Part shown: one piece after another, positions 1 through 10,330 of the stretch
How positions within the stretch are numbered: the first letter of the stretch is position 1
Layout: each line of letters starts with the position of its first letter
Assembly (NCBI GenBank): GCA_020974905.1
Contig: CP087563.1
Span: forward strand, 4,402,001 to 4,466,000
From: Planctomycetes bacterium syqfu
GTDB lineage: Bacteria; Planctomycetota; Phycisphaerae; Phycisphaerales; Phycisphaeraceae
Reading direction: 5' to 3'
DNA length: 64,000 nucleotides
Notes under the pieces: generated by a model
The model's input: the letters and a program-made list of their open reading frames with translations, nothing else
Told to the model about the DNA's origin: nothing
Database searches by the model: none
Translations under genes and position numbers: made by a program

Positions 1-123
1 ATGCGCACCACCCAGCGTCCACAAGTCCCCTTTCAACTCAACCGCCTGACATTAGCCATCATCATCCATGCCAGCTACAACACCCTGGCAATGCTCCTGG
101 AACTGGCCGGTGTCTTTAAGTGA
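1..123 (+). CDS. C-terminal end of a probable CPBP-family intramembrane protease (partial)
   Basis: An open frame runs from the first base of the window to a TGA at 121-123, giving 40 residues. The first codon happens to be ATG, but this is probably an internal position, because 40 residues would make only the last helix of a larger protein. The segment LAIIIHASYNTLAMLLEL is hydrophobic and carries an H-x3-N pattern, which resembles the last conserved motif of CPBP (Abi/Rce1-like) membrane proteases. This rests on one motif only, so the family call is tentative. It converges with the glycosyltransferase gene that ends at 180. Confidence 0.4.
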   Translation: MRTTQRPQVPFQLNRLTLAIIIHASYNTLAMLLELAGVFK

Positions 124-179
124 CCAAGGTGTTATCTGGGTGATCCAACAAACAATCAAATGCGGGAAAGAAAACGCGG

Positions 180-1247
180 TCACATAACCTTTTGAATGAT
201 CTCATTGACCTGGCGGGCGCAGGATTCGGTGGTGAGTTTTTCAAGGAAGTCGGTATAGGCCTGCTCAGCAAGACGATTGCGTTTGGCTGGATCGTTGAAT
301 AAATCATCAATCGCATCAGCATAACCCTGCTCATCCATGGGCGTTTTGCCGTTGACGTCGTTGGTGAAAAAGATGGCATGATCAAGCACATCATGGGTCA
401 CCACGGGGACACCTGCACAGATGTAGGACAGAATCTTGCCAAAGCTTTTACCTTCGCTAAAAGCACTTTCCAGACAGACAGGATGAATACCCACCGCACC
501 TTCGCGAATGCTGTTGAGGTAGGCTTCGTAGGAAGGCATGAAGGGTTGGTATTCGATCTTCACGCCCATATCGCGATAAGGCTTGACGAACTTGTCAGCG
601 ACTGCTTGATCACGCACACCGTGAATCCGGAAAATAAAGTCGGTGCGCTTGGCGGTGAGCTTTTCCAACAGCCCGTTGACAAATTTCAACTCAGCGGGAT
701 AGTTGAACGGCTCGGCATGGGCCCAGACCAATCGGTTCTCGCGCTTCTGATGATCATAGGTCGGTGGCGTCGGCGGGGCTGGATGGCTCACCCAGACCAC
801 ATGGGCATTGTCGTTGTACTGACCGCACCAATCACGGACTTTCTTGTTACCAGCCACGACCGCGACACTGTCACGGCAGCTTTGCTCGACCTTGGGACGC
901 AGGTTCGGATCAACATAGTCTGCATCATCAATGATAAAAACGATCGGCAGGTCATAGCTGGCAGGTGCATTGAGTTTGTGACGACACTTGATCATCAATC
1001 CCAGATCCGGTTTGAACCATTTGAGCAGACGTTTGCGCTGAGATTGGCCGACCTGCATGGGGATGATGTTGACCGTCCAACCGAGTTTGCGAAGTTCCAC
1101 AGCCAGACAACTGCCCCAGAGCATGCCCGAGGAACTGGCCATCTCGGTACACGGGAAGATGATCAGGCGCTTACCTGCTTCACCGCGAGGTTGGGTGTAC
1201 ATCTTCAATTCCCGGAGTAGGTGGCCGACCCAGCTCTTGATGCTCAT
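180..1247 (-). CDS. Glycosyltransferase, GT4/GT-B-like
   Basis: A 355-residue protein beginning MSIKSW. A longer frame begins at 1277, but the ATG at 1247 has GAGGAAG six bases upstream, so that start is chosen. Features of a GT-B glycosyltransferase are visible. The N-terminal half has an SSGMLWGSCLAVELRKLGW segment (an acceptor-side Rossmann start). The C-terminal half has FSEGKSFGKILSYICAGVPVVTH followed by a helical tail with repeated DxxxDLFNDPAKRNRLAEQA-like spacing, as in GT4 donor-binding domains. No signal peptide or membrane segment is seen, so it is probably cytoplasmic and acts on a nucleotide-sugar donor for surface polysaccharide or glycan synthesis. The substrate cannot be read from the sequence. 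The neighbours are unrelated: a tRNA lies upstream and a convergent membrane protein gene downstream. Confidence 0.7.
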   Translation of the reverse strand: MSIKSWVGHLLRELKMYTQPRGEAGKRLIIFPCTEMASSSGMLWGSCLAVELRKLGWTVNIIPMQVGQSQRKRLLKWFKPDLGLMIKCRHKLNAPASYDLPIVFIIDDADYVDPNLRPKVEQSCRDSVAVVAGNKKVRDWCGQYNDNAHVVWVSHPAPPTPPTYDHQKRENRLVWAHAEPFNYPAELKFVNGLLEKLTAKRTDFIFRIHGVRDQAVADKFVKPYRDMGVKIEYQPFMPSYEAYLNSIREGAVGIHPVCLESAFSEGKSFGKILSYICAGVPVVTHDVLDHAIFFTNDVNGKTPMDEQGYADAIDDLFNDPAKRNRLAEQAYTDFLEKLTTESCARQVNEIIQKVM

Positions 1248-1444
1248 GTTGTTCTTCCTCGTCAGGTCTGAAAACACAACAGCGTAAACGCCAAATTGGC
1301 GCAGTGACAGTACGGATACGAAAATTATCGGCGTTTTTACAGGTCAGCTTAACCAGACACTCTGTGATCGCACGTTTGCCCGTTTCAATGCTACCTGAGT
1401 GATCAGTTTGCAGGATCGGGCTCAATCCCATTGGAAATGAAAAA

Positions 1445-1528
1445 TGCGGGCGAGAGGACTCGAACCTCCACGGGTATTACCCCACCAGAACCTAAATCTG
1501 ACGCGTCTGCCAATTTCGCCACGCCCGC
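1445..1528 (-). tRNA. tRNA-Leu (anticodon UAG)
   Basis: On the minus strand the acceptor stem GCGGGCG pairs with CGCCCGC. The T arm has GGTTCGAGTCC and the anticodon stem-loop is CAGA-TTTAGGT-TCTG, reading anticodon UAG. A long variable arm (GGGTAATACCC) marks this as a class II tRNA, consistent with leucine. The discriminator base is A. CCA is not encoded; TTTT follows. It lies between the glycosyltransferase and a zinc-ribbon membrane protein, on the same strand. Confidence 0.93.
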
Positions 1529-1577
1529 ATGGTGAAGCGCGGTGATGCACTCCAAGTGGCACATGATACACGCTTGT

Positions 1578-2747
1578 TCATGCTTTCGCACTTGCCCTGA
1601 CCACCTTGCCACACTCGGGGCAGGTCTCAGATGTCGTGTTCACCAGCAGGTAATCACAGTTGGGGCAATGCGGTTCGAACAGTTTGATTTGAAATTCCAT
1701 GTGACACACACGGCATTGACTCTCACCAATGGGTAGCGTCTGACTTGTCTGACAATGTGGGCAGGTCAGTGACAGTTCCCTGTAAACCAGTTCCGACTCC
1801 TCGCGCGTGCGACGGCGGGTCCGGCGACGGTTGGCACCATGAATCACCAGCAAGGCAAATGTCCCGCAAATGGTCATGAACCCACAAGCACCCGAGAGTC
1901 TTGCCAAACCATCAACACTGCCTTTGGAGAAGATGTCCATCACCGCAAGCTGCACGAAAAGTCCGGTGGCAACGGCCATCCCCTGCACCACCATGCGCGT
2001 GATGGATTGACCACCAGGTTGCATGGTCAGTAACCAGATCACATTGCTATGGGCATAGAGGATGGCGATGATCGTTGCCAACGCAAACCATGTTGGGTCA
2101 TCACCCCCACCGATCCAGATTTCGATGAGCAAGAACAGGTAACTGGTCAGCGTTGCGATCAAACCGACGAGTTTATGGGGTCTAAATCGACCTGCGAGAA
2201 TCAGGACTGCAAGCAGACCATAACCAAGCAATGCCCAGCTTGTCTCCCACCAATCGCTGTAGGAACCGAGCGTGCTGCGAAGTCGAAAACTGTCATTGAT
2301 CGCAGCAAGTAACAATAGCAATTGCGTGATGCAACTGACTGCCAGCAGAACATGGCCGGTGCGTTTGAGGCTGTCTTTCTGCTGCAGATAAAGTGCCAAC
2401 ATCGCCAGCAGTCCGGTGATGGGCAGCGTCAGACTCATGTACCCACAGACTTCCCAGAAATCATTTTCAAAGAAGTCCGCATCGACAAACCAGATGAGCA
2501 GCAAGCAAAGCAGAAACTCGATACCGGTGAGTCCCATGCCCAGCAGGCCGGCACGGTGGAAGTTATCCAAGCGCGAAAGTCCGCTGCTGATTTGATAAAA
2601 CAGACAGCCCATGGAGACAGTGACCGCTGAGCCGATGATCTGCCAGGTGAGTTTATCACCGCCAAAGAGAATACCAATCGCTCCACCGATGGCAGCAATC
2701 GCCAACGTTGCGAGCAAGGTACGAACGATCCATTGTTTTGTGGACAT
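1578..2747 (-). CDS. Multi-spanning membrane protein with C-terminal zinc ribbons (paralogue A)
   Basis: A 389-residue protein starting MSTKQWIVRTLL, with GGGAG seven bases before the ATG. Most of the chain (about residues 8-310) is a series of hydrophobic helices, roughly nine or ten. The C-terminus carries two zinc-ribbon-like knuckle pairs: CPHCQTSQ with CRVCHMEF, then PHCPNCDYLL with CPECGKVV. The family is not recognised. The adjacent gene at 2833-4032 is a clear paralogue with the same architecture and the same knuckles, so the pair arose by tandem duplication. The helices presumably anchor the protein while the ribbons sit in the cytoplasm and may bind protein or nucleic acid. No function is assigned. 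Confidence 0.75.
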   Translation of the reverse strand: MSTKQWIVRTLLATLAIAAIGGAIGILFGGDKLTWQIIGSAVTVSMGCLFYQISSGLSRLDNFHRAGLLGMGLTGIEFLLCLLLIWFVDADFFENDFWEVCGYMSLTLPITGLLAMLALYLQQKDSLKRTGHVLLAVSCITQLLLLLAAINDSFRLRSTLGSYSDWWETSWALLGYGLLAVLILAGRFRPHKLVGLIATLTSYLFLLIEIWIGGGDDPTWFALATIIAILYAHSNVIWLLTMQPGGQSITRMVVQGMAVATGLFVQLAVMDIFSKGSVDGLARLSGACGFMTICGTFALLVIHGANRRRTRRRTREESELVYRELSLTCPHCQTSQTLPIGESQCRVCHMEFQIKLFEPHCPNCDYLLVNTTSETCPECGKVVRASAKA

Positions 2748-2832
2748 GCAAAACTCCCAAGTCAGTCAACGAGAGGCGTCACCCATCCCCGTCGTGACAA
2801 AGGTCGTGAGGTTGGACATTGATTGTACCGGA

Positions 2833-4032
2833 TCAGACGGGTTCACCAACCGGTGTCCCAAGATTCTCAGCCAGTGGATGCCCACACTCCGGGCAATTGC
2901 CACTGCTTTGACCGATGAGCAGGTATTCACAGTTGGCACAATGTGGCTCGGTGATTCGGAAGTGAAACTGCATGCCACAGGTACAGCAATGCTGGCCGGC
3001 TTCGGTGAGCAGTTGAGACGTCTGACAATGCGGGCAGACAATTTGAAGCTGAGAATAACTGAACTGCGCGGGGATATCGTTTCGCCGGATCTTGATCGCA
3101 TCGACAGCAGCTTTAAATGCCACGACAAATGTCAACGTGATCAACACAAACAGGATCATGCCAAAGAGCATGAAGATGGCGGTCTCCTGTTTGCCACGGA
3201 TATTGGCTGCAAAGGCGCACAAATACATCATCACCGCGGCATCCAGGACTCCCAACCCCAACGCGACATTACGAACCATCCGACCCCAGAACGGCTTGAT
3301 GGGGATACACCACATCAAATTGAAATAGGCAATGAGGACAGCCAGAATCGCGCCGATCCCCACCTGCCAGACATTGCTTTGATTGATGCGGTAAACGCGC
3401 ATGACATCCATCGTGATCAACACACAGGTCACCGTTGCACCCACCAACGCCAAGGCCTTGTACCATCGCCAACGCCCTGCAAAGAGGACCGCCAAGCCGA
3501 TGCCAACGCAGGCTTCCATAACAGTGAGTACCATCAATAGATTGGTCAATCGCCAATTGCGCAGAATCTCGGAACAGAAACCGGCCGTGGTTAACATCGC
3601 CATAAACAAGCCGGTCGCGCCAATGAGTAACCATGATGAAACCAACAGCGATTTGAACCGTTTGAGATAGCATCCCAATCCTGCCAGGATCGCTGCAGGC
3701 AGTGACGCGATGATCAGGACGATGAAAAACTCTTCCCAATCCCGACCCCGTCGGAAGGCTGGGTTGGTGTATGTAAAAAACAAGCCGTTGAACATCAGGC
3801 ACGTCAACACCACCCAACCCATCGCCACCCAGGAGGCGTGTTTGCCATGTTTAAGCAGTGACAACCAACTGGCCGGATACAGCAGCAGACAGGCGACGGC
3901 GGTGGCAATCGCCCCACCAATCGCCGGGCCGAAGATATCGTCCTCCATGATCACAAGGCCGTAACAACCTGCCAGAACATTAAGTCCGAGCAAGGCGAAA
4001 AATCCCCAGAGTATCCATTTGCGAATCGGCAT
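2833..4032 (-). CDS. Multi-spanning membrane protein with C-terminal zinc ribbons (paralogue B)
   Basis: A 399-residue paralogue of the gene at 1578-2747. Its ATG is preceded by CAGGGGGCCGC. It begins MPIRKWILWGFFALLGLNV and then has about nine or ten hydrophobic helices. The tail repeats the paralogue's cysteine arrangement: CPHCQTSQ, CCTCGMQF, EPHCANCEYLL and CPECGHPL. The identical CPHCQTSQ core and the shared EPHCxNCxYLL segment show common descent. The two genes are 85 bases apart on one strand and are probably co-transcribed. Function is unknown. The double zinc ribbon at the end of a polytopic membrane protein is the only mechanistic hint. Confidence 0.75.
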   Translation of the reverse strand: MPIRKWILWGFFALLGLNVLAGCYGLVIMEDDIFGPAIGGAIATAVACLLLYPASWLSLLKHGKHASWVAMGWVVLTCLMFNGLFFTYTNPAFRRGRDWEEFFIVLIIASLPAAILAGLGCYLKRFKSLLVSSWLLIGATGLFMAMLTTAGFCSEILRNWRLTNLLMVLTVMEACVGIGLAVLFAGRWRWYKALALVGATVTCVLITMDVMRVYRINQSNVWQVGIGAILAVLIAYFNLMWCIPIKPFWGRMVRNVALGLGVLDAAVMMYLCAFAANIRGKQETAIFMLFGMILFVLITLTFVVAFKAAVDAIKIRRNDIPAQFSYSQLQIVCPHCQTSQLLTEAGQHCCTCGMQFHFRITEPHCANCEYLLIGQSSGNCPECGHPLAENLGTPVGEPV

Positions 4033-4513
4033 GCGGCCCCCTGATGTTCAAGTCTGTGCTGCCCATGATAGTATCCGTATCCATCCTATGGGAGCGAACG
4101 AAGAATCACCCAATCATACAACCAATCCATCTTTTTTGATGCTTATCAAGCATGCAAGGTTCCGGCTATTGCGCGCCTTTTATGCACAGACCAAGATGTC
4201 ATGAATCGTAACTCCCATAAAAACATAAACCGGCACACTGGCACGGACTTTGCACATAGACCGACAGAACTCTCGTTCTGACACTTTCTATCTTGCCCAA
4301 CGCTCGGGCAAACTTCCCCACCCGGACAACGAAGTCCTTCCTTGATCAAGCTGTATTGTCACCAGCGCAGGTGTTGCAATGCCGCCGAAGGTCTGTTGTG
4401 TTCCGGGTGTGCTTCGTTCATGAAGTTCAGTGGGATTGAAAGGTCAGCACGCGAATTGAATATGCCAGCAATCGTCACTTGGCGTGACTTGGCTGAGCAT
4501 GGAAAGACGAGTG
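4033..4513. other. Gene-free leader region upstream of the nitrate operon
   Basis: A 481-base stretch with no convincing gene. It separates the divergent membrane-protein pair from the nitrate operon and must hold both promoters. The distal part is unstructured and AT-rich. The part from 4293 to 4408 contains the hairpins listed separately. Short frames here (for example on the plus strand from 4342) lack ribosome sites and protein-like composition. Confidence 0.5.
4293..4408 (+). promoter_or_regulatory. Structured 5' leader of the nitrate operon (candidate attenuator or RNA switch)
   Basis: Two structures are visible. The first is a hairpin with stem TTGCCC (4293-4298) and GGGCAA (4306-4311) and a 7-base loop AACGCTC. 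The second is a long-range stem. ACCCGGA (4320-4326) pairs with TCCGGGT (4402-4408), CAAC (4327-4330) with GTTG (4395-4398), and CCTTC (4336-4340) with GAAGG (4387-4391). The leader ends about 100 bases before the first gene. Nitrate assimilation operons in several bacteria are controlled by leader RNAs bound by ANTAR proteins such as NasR or NasT. Whether this leader belongs to that class is not shown, because no T-run terminator follows it here. Confidence 0.35.
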
Positions 4514-6220
4514 ATGATTTCCAAGACCACCGAAAAATCCGATGCGCCCAAGGCTTCGCCATCTGCTGATGCGACCGCCTCATCCAGTGGTGCTCCTAAA
4601 GACCTGCTCTCGGCTTTACTCACCGAGCAGCAAACCTTCACCGCTGTCGATCGCTTCTCCCAGGCCCATCAGGCAGGTGACATCCCCGCCCAAGCTGCTT
4701 ACTACCAATCACTGATCCCAACTGATAAACCGCAAGCCGGTCAGCAATATGCATTCGAGGTGAATCTCGATACCTGCACCGGTTGCAAAGGTTGTGTCAC
4801 CGCTTGTCATAATCTCAACGGTTTGGACGACAACGAAGCCTGGCGTGAAGTCGGACTGCTCACCAGCAGCGACATCTCACTGCCCGTCGTGCAGCACATC
4901 ACCACGGCTTGTCATCACTGCGTTGAACCTGGTTGCCTCGAAGGCTGCCCGGTCATGGCGTATGACAAAAATCCCGAGACCGGCATCGTCAAGCATCTGG
5001 ATGATCAATGCATCGGTTGTCAGTACTGCATACTCAAATGCCCCTACGATGTCCCCAAGTACAACGCGGATCTGGGCATTGTCCGCAAGTGTGACATGTG
5101 TACCGATCGCCTGGAAGAAGGCGAAGCCCCGGCATGTGTCCAGGCCTGCCCTGACAAGGCGATCTCCATCAAGTTGGTCGACACCGTTGAAGCACAAAAA
5201 AACGCACAAAAACAGGACTTTTTGGCGGACACACCCGATTGCACCATCACCACGCCGACCACGCGCTACGTCAGCAAACGCCTTGCAGGTGTCTCGCTGC
5301 ATGCCCCGCAAAGTCAGCCGCGTGCAGAGCATGGGCATTTACCCCTGGTGGTGATGCTGGTCCTCACGCAATTGGGTGTCGGTGCATTGCTTGCCGAGCG
5401 CTTGCTTTTGCCGTTTGCCAATAGCTGGACACAGCTCGTCAGTTCGGCCATGGGATTCAGCATCGGTATGTTCGGCATGACGTGCGCGATCCTGCATCTT
5501 GGAAGACCCCTCTATGCTTACCGCGCGTTTCTGGGTTGGCGGACCAGTTGGCTCTCCCGTGAGATCATCGCGTTTAACGGCTTTGCAGCAGCAGTCCATC
5601 TGCACATCACCATGGTTGCGTTATCCAACAATCTCATCCCGTCATTCATCCTTGAGAAGATTCCCTTCGCCATCCCCATGATCCCCACATGGCTCACCGG
5701 TTGGGCTTCGGTTCTCACAGGATTGGCAGGCGTGTTCTGTTCCATGATGATTTACATCGACACCAAACGCCCTTGCTGGAATTTTAAAAACACAGCCACC
5801 AAGTTCAGCATGACCGGCGTGGTGCTTGGTCTGGCATCTGCCATCGTCGCAACGTGTGTGGGAGCGATCCTCAATCAATCTGCCATCAAGCCCGATCATC
5901 TCATGCTCATGAATCTGGCGTTGATCATCGCAGTCGCCATCAAGATCGGTTTTGAACTGACGCATCTGACGTACAACACCAAGGCTTTACCGCTGGTACT
6001 CATCGCGCGCGTTGCATTCGGGATCACCGGCGGGGTACTCCTGCCGTTTGTGTGCGTGACGATGATTTCACTGGCGGACCCGATGATTCTCGCTGGTCTT
6101 GCCGGAACCAGCTTTGTGTTACTCACACTCGGTGAGTTGGCTGAACGTTACCTGTACTTTGCTGCCAGCGATGCGTTGCGCATGCCCGGCATCACGATCT
6201 CTGACGGAGGGCACCACTGA
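4514..6220 (+). CDS. DmsB-DmsC fusion: four-cluster ferredoxin subunit fused to a membrane anchor
   Basis: A 568-residue protein. In-frame GTG (4484) and ATG (4499) starts exist, but the ATG at 4514 follows GGAAAGACGAG and is preferred. Residues 85-215 hold sixteen cysteines in the DmsB/NarH pattern for four [4Fe-4S] clusters: C88/91/94/98, C133/136/141/145, C166/169/172/176 and C193/196/208/212. From about residue 280 to the end there are around eight hydrophobic helices resembling DmsC/NrfD-like anchors, beginning [19 protein letters not shown]. In DMSO reductases these are two separate subunits, with the anchor oxidising menaquinol and the ferredoxin subunit wiring electrons to the molybdoenzyme. 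Here they are one chain. The stop overlaps the start of the molybdoenzyme gene (TGATG), so the products are probably translated together and form one complex. Confidence 0.85.
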   Translation: MISKTTEKSDAPKASPSADATASSSGAPKDLLSALLTEQQTFTAVDRFSQAHQAGDIPAQAAYYQSLIPTDKPQAGQQYAFEVNLDTCTGCKGCVTACHNLNGLDDNEAWREVGLLTSSDISLPVVQHITTACHHCVEPGCLEGCPVMAYDKNPETGIVKHLDDQCIGCQYCILKCPYDVPKYNADLGIVRKCDMCTDRLEEGEAPACVQACPDKAISIKLVDTVEAQKNAQKQDFLADTPDCTITTPTTRYVSKRLAGVSLHAPQSQPRAEHGHLPLVVMLVLTQLGVGALLAERLLLPFANSWTQLVSSAMGFSIGMFGMTCAILHLGRPLYAYRAFLGWRTSWLSREIIAFNGFAAAVHLHITMVALSNNLIPSFILEKIPFAIPMIPTWLTGWASVLTGLAGVFCSMMIYIDTKRPCWNFKNTATKFSMTGVVLGLASAIVATCVGAILNQSAIKPDHLMLMNLALIIAVAIKIGFELTHLTYNTKALPLVLIARVAFGITGGVLLPFVCVTMISLADPMILAGLAGTSFVLLTLGELAERYLYFAASDALRMPGITISDGGHH

Positions 6221-8484
6221 TGTCGCAAACCAAATCGCTCAACCTTCCCCTGCTCAAAACCGCAGCCAACATCATCCGCCAATGGGACGGCCCATTGACC
6301 CAGCAAATCGTGCGTGATCCGGGCGGCTTTGGACTTGGGCAAATCCCACGTAAAGCCAAACCCGATGCCACCACCACCATGACCTGCGGCTTTTGTGCCA
6401 CCGGCTGTGGTCTGAACATTCATTTGCAGGATGGCAAAGCCGTCGGCCTGTCACCCAAAACCGAGTATCCCGTGAACCTGGGCATGGCCTGCCCCAAGGG
6501 TTGGGAAGCGCTGGCAGTCACACAATCCGATGATCGCGCGACCACACCATTACTCCGTGATGCAACAGGCAAACAAGTCCCCGTCGATTGGGACACCGCG
6601 CTGACCACCTTCACCACGCGCATCAAAAAAATCATGGCCAAGCACGGCCCCGAGTCCGTCGCCTTTCTCTCCACCGGGCAAATTGCCTGCGAAGAAATGG
6701 CATTGCTCGGTGCGTTGGCCAAATTCGGCATGGGTATGATTCACGGGGATGGCAACACGCGTCAATGCATGGCAACCGCTGTCACCGCCTACAAACAATC
6801 CTTCGGCTTCGACGCACCGCCCTACACCTATGAAGATTTCGAAGCGTCCGACGTCATGTTCTTCGTCGGTTCAAATCTCTGCATCGCACATCCCATCCTC
6901 TGGCAACGGGTGATGCGAAACAAACACAATCCCGACATCATCGTCATCGACCCCCGGAAGACCGAGACGGCGATGGCAGCAACGCATCACCTGGCGATCT
7001 CACCCAAGAGTGACCTGGCACTGCTCTACGGCATCGCGAATCTGCTCATCGTCAATGACTGGATCAATCGTGATTACATCGACGCAAACACCACCGGCTT
7101 TGATGAATTCGCTGCTCATGTCAAAGCCTACACACCCAACCGCGTTGCCAAACTCACCGGCATTGACCCCGACACACTCTGCACCATGGCGCGGAAAATT
7201 CATGATGGCAAGCGCGTGAGCTTCTGGTGGACCATGGGCGTGAACCAATCCCACGAAGGCACCCGCGTTGCCCAGGCCATGATCAACATCTGCCTCATGA
7301 CCGGCAACATCGGTCGCCCCGGCACAGGTGCCAACTCCATCACCGGCCAATGCAATGCCATGGGCTCACGACTCTTTTCCAACACCACCAATCTGCTCGG
7401 CGGACATCACTTCACCAAGCAGGAAGACCGCGAAAAAGTCGCCAACATCCTGGGCATTGATGTGAATCGCATCCCCGATCGCGACAGCTTGCCTTACCAT
7501 CAAATCATCGAAGGTGTCGAGACCGGCAAGATCAAGGCGATCTGGTTCATCGCAACCAACCCATCCCATTCATGGATCGGCCAAAACAAATTCCGTGATC
7601 TCATGAACAAGCTCGACTTCCTGGTCGTGCAGGACATGTACCACAACACTGAAACCGCGCAACAAGCGGACCTGGTGTTACCCGCTGCGGGTTGGGGTGA
7701 AAAGGATGGCACGCTCATCAACTCCGAACGACGCTTCGGTCTGTTGAAAAAAGTCTCCCCGGCTCCCGGTGTTGCCCTGGCAGACTTCTCGATTTTCAAG
7801 GCGATTGCAGCATACTGGGGTTGCGCGGACATGTTCGAAAAATGGACCGACCCCGAAGCCGTCTTCAAAATTCTCACCCAACTCTCCGAAGGCCAACCCT
7901 GTGACATCACCGGCATCAAAGACTATCGCATGCTCGATGATAACGGTGGGATTCAATGGCCTCTCAAGCAAGGTGACGAACTGCAGACCCATCGCAGACT
8001 CTTTGCTGATGGCAAGTATTTTCATCATGACGGTAAAGCCAAGTTTCTTTTTGAAGAAACGCGCAACATGCCCGAGATGCCCAACAGCGAATACCCGTTC
8101 GTCCTGCTCACCGGGCGTGGCAGCGCAGCGCAATGGCATACCCAAACCCGCACCGGTAAGTCCGCTGTGTTGCGCAAGCTTTATCCCAATGACATCTACG
8201 TGCAGATTAATCCCGTTGACGCTGGCGCATTGAGCATCGAACCGACACAGTGGATTTATGTCTACTCCCGTCGTGGCTATCTCAAAGCCCGCGCGTTTGT
8301 CACTGCAACCGTTGCACCGGGGCAAGTTTTTATCCCCATGCACAATCACGAAACCAATCGCTTGACCAAACCGGTCTTCGATCGCTATTCGCATCAACCC
8401 TCATACAAGGCCTGTGCTGTCGCGTTAAGTCTGAGCAAGCCTTGGATCGCATCCGAAAAATCAGAAGGAGTCAGCTATGAGTAA
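6220..8484 (+). CDS. nasA: Assimilatory nitrate reductase catalytic subunit (Mo-bisPGD)
   Basis: A 754-residue molybdopterin oxidoreductase. It starts one base inside the previous stop codon, with GGAGGG upstream. C56, C59, C63 and C91 (motif [10 protein letters not shown] ... ACPKGW) bind an N-terminal [4Fe-4S] cluster. C183, in the segment [10 protein letters not shown], matches the molybdenum ligand of NasA and NapA nitrate reductases. Molybdopterin-binding segments follow ([39 protein letters not shown]), then a C-terminal dinucleotide-binding domain ([19 protein letters not shown]). There is no twin-arginine signal, so the enzyme is cytoplasmic, as expected for nitrate assimilation. It reduces nitrate to nitrite. 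The next gene encodes a nitrite reductase, which supports nitrate rather than another substrate. Confidence 0.9.
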   Translation: MSQTKSLNLPLLKTAANIIRQWDGPLTQQIVRDPGGFGLGQIPRKAKPDATTTMTCGFCATGCGLNIHLQDGKAVGLSPKTEYPVNLGMACPKGWEALAVTQSDDRATTPLLRDATGKQVPVDWDTALTTFTTRIKKIMAKHGPESVAFLSTGQIACEEMALLGALAKFGMGMIHGDGNTRQCMATAVTAYKQSFGFDAPPYTYEDFEASDVMFFVGSNLCIAHPILWQRVMRNKHNPDIIVIDPRKTETAMAATHHLAISPKSDLALLYGIANLLIVNDWINRDYIDANTTGFDEFAAHVKAYTPNRVAKLTGIDPDTLCTMARKIHDGKRVSFWWTMGVNQSHEGTRVAQAMINICLMTGNIGRPGTGANSITGQCNAMGSRLFSNTTNLLGGHHFTKQEDREKVANILGIDVNRIPDRDSLPYHQIIEGVETGKIKAIWFIATNPSHSWIGQNKFRDLMNKLDFLVVQDMYHNTETAQQADLVLPAAGWGEKDGTLINSERRFGLLKKVSPAPGVALADFSIFKAIAAYWGCADMFEKWTDPEAVFKILTQLSEGQPCDITGIKDYRMLDDNGGIQWPLKQGDELQTHRRLFADGKYFHHDGKAKFLFEETRNMPEMPNSEYPFVLLTGRGSAAQWHTQTRTGKSAVLRKLYPNDIYVQINPVDAGALSIEPTQWIYVYSRRGYLKARAFVTATVAPGQVFIPMHNHETNRLTKPVFDRYSHQPSYKACAVALSLSKPWIASEKSEGVSYE

Positions 8485-10303
8485 TCCAACTTTCACTGAC
8501 GCACAAAAACAATATCTCCAGGGCTTCGTCGCTGGTGTGGACCTGCAACGTCACAACAAAGGTCTTGGTTCACTGGCAGGATCTCTGCCGATTCTCAACA
8601 ACGGCAACACTGCACCTTCAGGTGAAATGGTGACCATCGGTGCTTCCGGAGGCCCCGATGCAATACACCATCAAGCACAGGATCGCTTTACTTCCGCAGG
8701 TAAGAAACTCTGTAACGAAGAGAAAGCCAAGCGTGAGAAAAACGCTTTGGACATCTATGACGAAATGGTCGAACGTGCCAAAAAAGGCGAATTCCCCAAG
8801 GGTTCAGACGTTTTTCTCACCAAGTTCCACGGCTTGTTTTATGTCGCACCGGCACAGGATTCTTACATGTGTCGCATGCGACTTCCAGGTGGTCTATTAA
8901 AAAGTCATCAACTGCGTGGCGTTGCGCAAATCTCAAACAGCCACGCTGGCGGCTATGCCCATGTCACCACACGGGCCAATCTCCAGATTCGGGAGATTCC
9001 GCCAACCGATACCATCCATGTTCTCAATGGGTTGGCAGATCTCGGCATCATCACTCGTGGGGCAGGCGGCGACAACCTGCGCAACATCACCGCCAGCCCC
9101 ACTGCCGGGATCGATTCACAGGAGTTGATCGACACGTCCCAACTCGCCAAGGACATGCATCACTACATTCTCCAACATCGTGAGATGTATGGCCTGCCAC
9201 GCAAGTTCAACATCGCCTTTGACGGAGGTGGTAAAGTTTCTTCTGTTGCTGACACCAACGACGTCGCTTTCATGGCTGTGAAACTCGGAGAAGAAAACGC
9301 CACCGCCGACTTCCCCGCAGGCGTCTACTTCCGATTGGAACTTGGCGGCATCACCGGTCACAAAGACTTCGCCCGCGACACCGGCATCATGCTCAAGCCC
9401 GATCAATGTGTCCAAGCGGCAGCGGCTGTCGTCAAGTGCTTTATCGAACATGGCGACCGTACCGACCGTAAAAAAGCGCGTCTCAAATACCTGCTTGATG
9501 ATTGGGGTTTTGAAAAGTTTATTGCTGAATGCCAAACGCATTTAACCTTCGATTGGCCGAAGTTTGATCTTGCAAAATGCACACAGCGAAGCAAGGTTGA
9601 CCGATTGGGCCATGTCGATTTTCATCCACAAAAACAGGCTGATTTGCACTATGTCGGGGTGACGCTACCCGTGGGCAAGCTTGAACAGGAACAGATGTTT
9701 GCCATCGCTGATATTGCTGATCGCTTTGGCAATGGTGATATTCGACTGACTGTTTGGCAGAACCTGTTGATCCCCAACATCCCGACTGAAAAGATTGATG
9801 CTGTCAAAGAAGCCATCGAAGCTGCAGGATTGCATTGGAGTAAAAGCAACATTCGTGCCGGACTTATTGCCTGCACCGGTAACGCCGGTTGCAAGTTCGC
9901 TGCAAGCGACACCAAACGTCATGCCATGCAGATTGCAGAGCATGTTGAAAACACCGTTGCACTTGATAGCCCCGTAAACATTCACGTCACCGGTTGTCAT
10001 CATTCCTGTGCCCAACATTACATTGGCGACATCGGTTTGATGGGTGCTTCGGTGAGTGTTGAAGACGACATGGTCGAAGGTTACCACATGTATCTTGGTG
10101 GCGGCTATGGTGAAAACCAGGGCATTGCCCGGGACTTTTTCCAGAACGTGCAGGCAACCGATGCACCTGCCATCGTCGAGCAATTACTCACAGCCTACAT
10201 GAACAACCGCACGGATAGCGATGAAAGTTTCGCAGCGTTTTGCAATCGTCACGAAATCGAGCAACTCAAAGCGTACTGTGCCTATGAACCTGCTGTGGCG
10301 TAA
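8477..10303 (+). CDS. nirA: Sirohaem nitrite reductase, NirA-like (nitrite to ammonium)
   Basis: A 608-residue protein in the sulfite/nitrite reductase haemoprotein family. AAGGAG sits seven bases before the ATG, which lies inside the end of nasA (8-base overlap), so translation is likely coupled. The bridging sirohaem-[4Fe-4S] site is C466-x5-C472 ([10 protein letters not shown]) and C507-x3-C511 (TGCHHSC). Two ferredoxin-like half domains are visible, with the segment [14 protein letters not shown] in the first. The reaction is six-electron reduction of nitrite to ammonium. Sulfite reductases share the fold, so the nitrite assignment rests mainly on co-transcription with nasA. The extreme N-terminus, [15 protein letters not shown], resembles the N-terminus of the flavoprotein encoded next. 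Confidence 0.85.
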   Translation: MSNPTFTDAQKQYLQGFVAGVDLQRHNKGLGSLAGSLPILNNGNTAPSGEMVTIGASGGPDAIHHQAQDRFTSAGKKLCNEEKAKREKNALDIYDEMVERAKKGEFPKGSDVFLTKFHGLFYVAPAQDSYMCRMRLPGGLLKSHQLRGVAQISNSHAGGYAHVTTRANLQIREIPPTDTIHVLNGLADLGIITRGAGGDNLRNITASPTAGIDSQELIDTSQLAKDMHHYILQHREMYGLPRKFNIAFDGGGKVSSVADTNDVAFMAVKLGEENATADFPAGVYFRLELGGITGHKDFARDTGIMLKPDQCVQAAAAVVKCFIEHGDRTDRKKARLKYLLDDWGFEKFIAECQTHLTFDWPKFDLAKCTQRSKVDRLGHVDFHPQKQADLHYVGVTLPVGKLEQEQMFAIADIADRFGNGDIRLTVWQNLLIPNIPTEKIDAVKEAIEAAGLHWSKSNIRAGLIACTGNAGCKFAASDTKRHAMQIAEHVENTVALDSPVNIHVTGCHHSCAQHYIGDIGLMGASVSVEDDMVEGYHMYLGGGYGENQGIARDFFQNVQATDAPAIVEQLLTAYMNNRTDSDESFAAFCNRHEIEQLKAYCAYEPAVA

Positions 10304-10330
10304 TGCAAATCGCCTGTAAACAAAACATGA

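Noticed and set aside
378-1220. A 280-codon plus-strand frame opposite the glycosyltransferase
   Set aside because: It is the antisense of a gene with clear domain motifs and a ribosome site. Its own translation has no recognisable motif.
2611-3540. A 309-codon plus-strand frame across both zinc-ribbon genes
   Set aside because: It crosses the boundary between two paralogous genes and the intergenic gap. The composition is non-protein-like.
4342-4569. Small leader gene upstream of the nitrate operon
   Set aside because: The 75-codon frame runs across the leader stem and the operon start in another frame. No ribosome site is seen.
8477-10303. Sulfite reductase (CysI) instead of nitrite reductase
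   Set aside because: Possible by fold, but coupling to nasA and the absence of other sulfate-assimilation genes favour nitrite.
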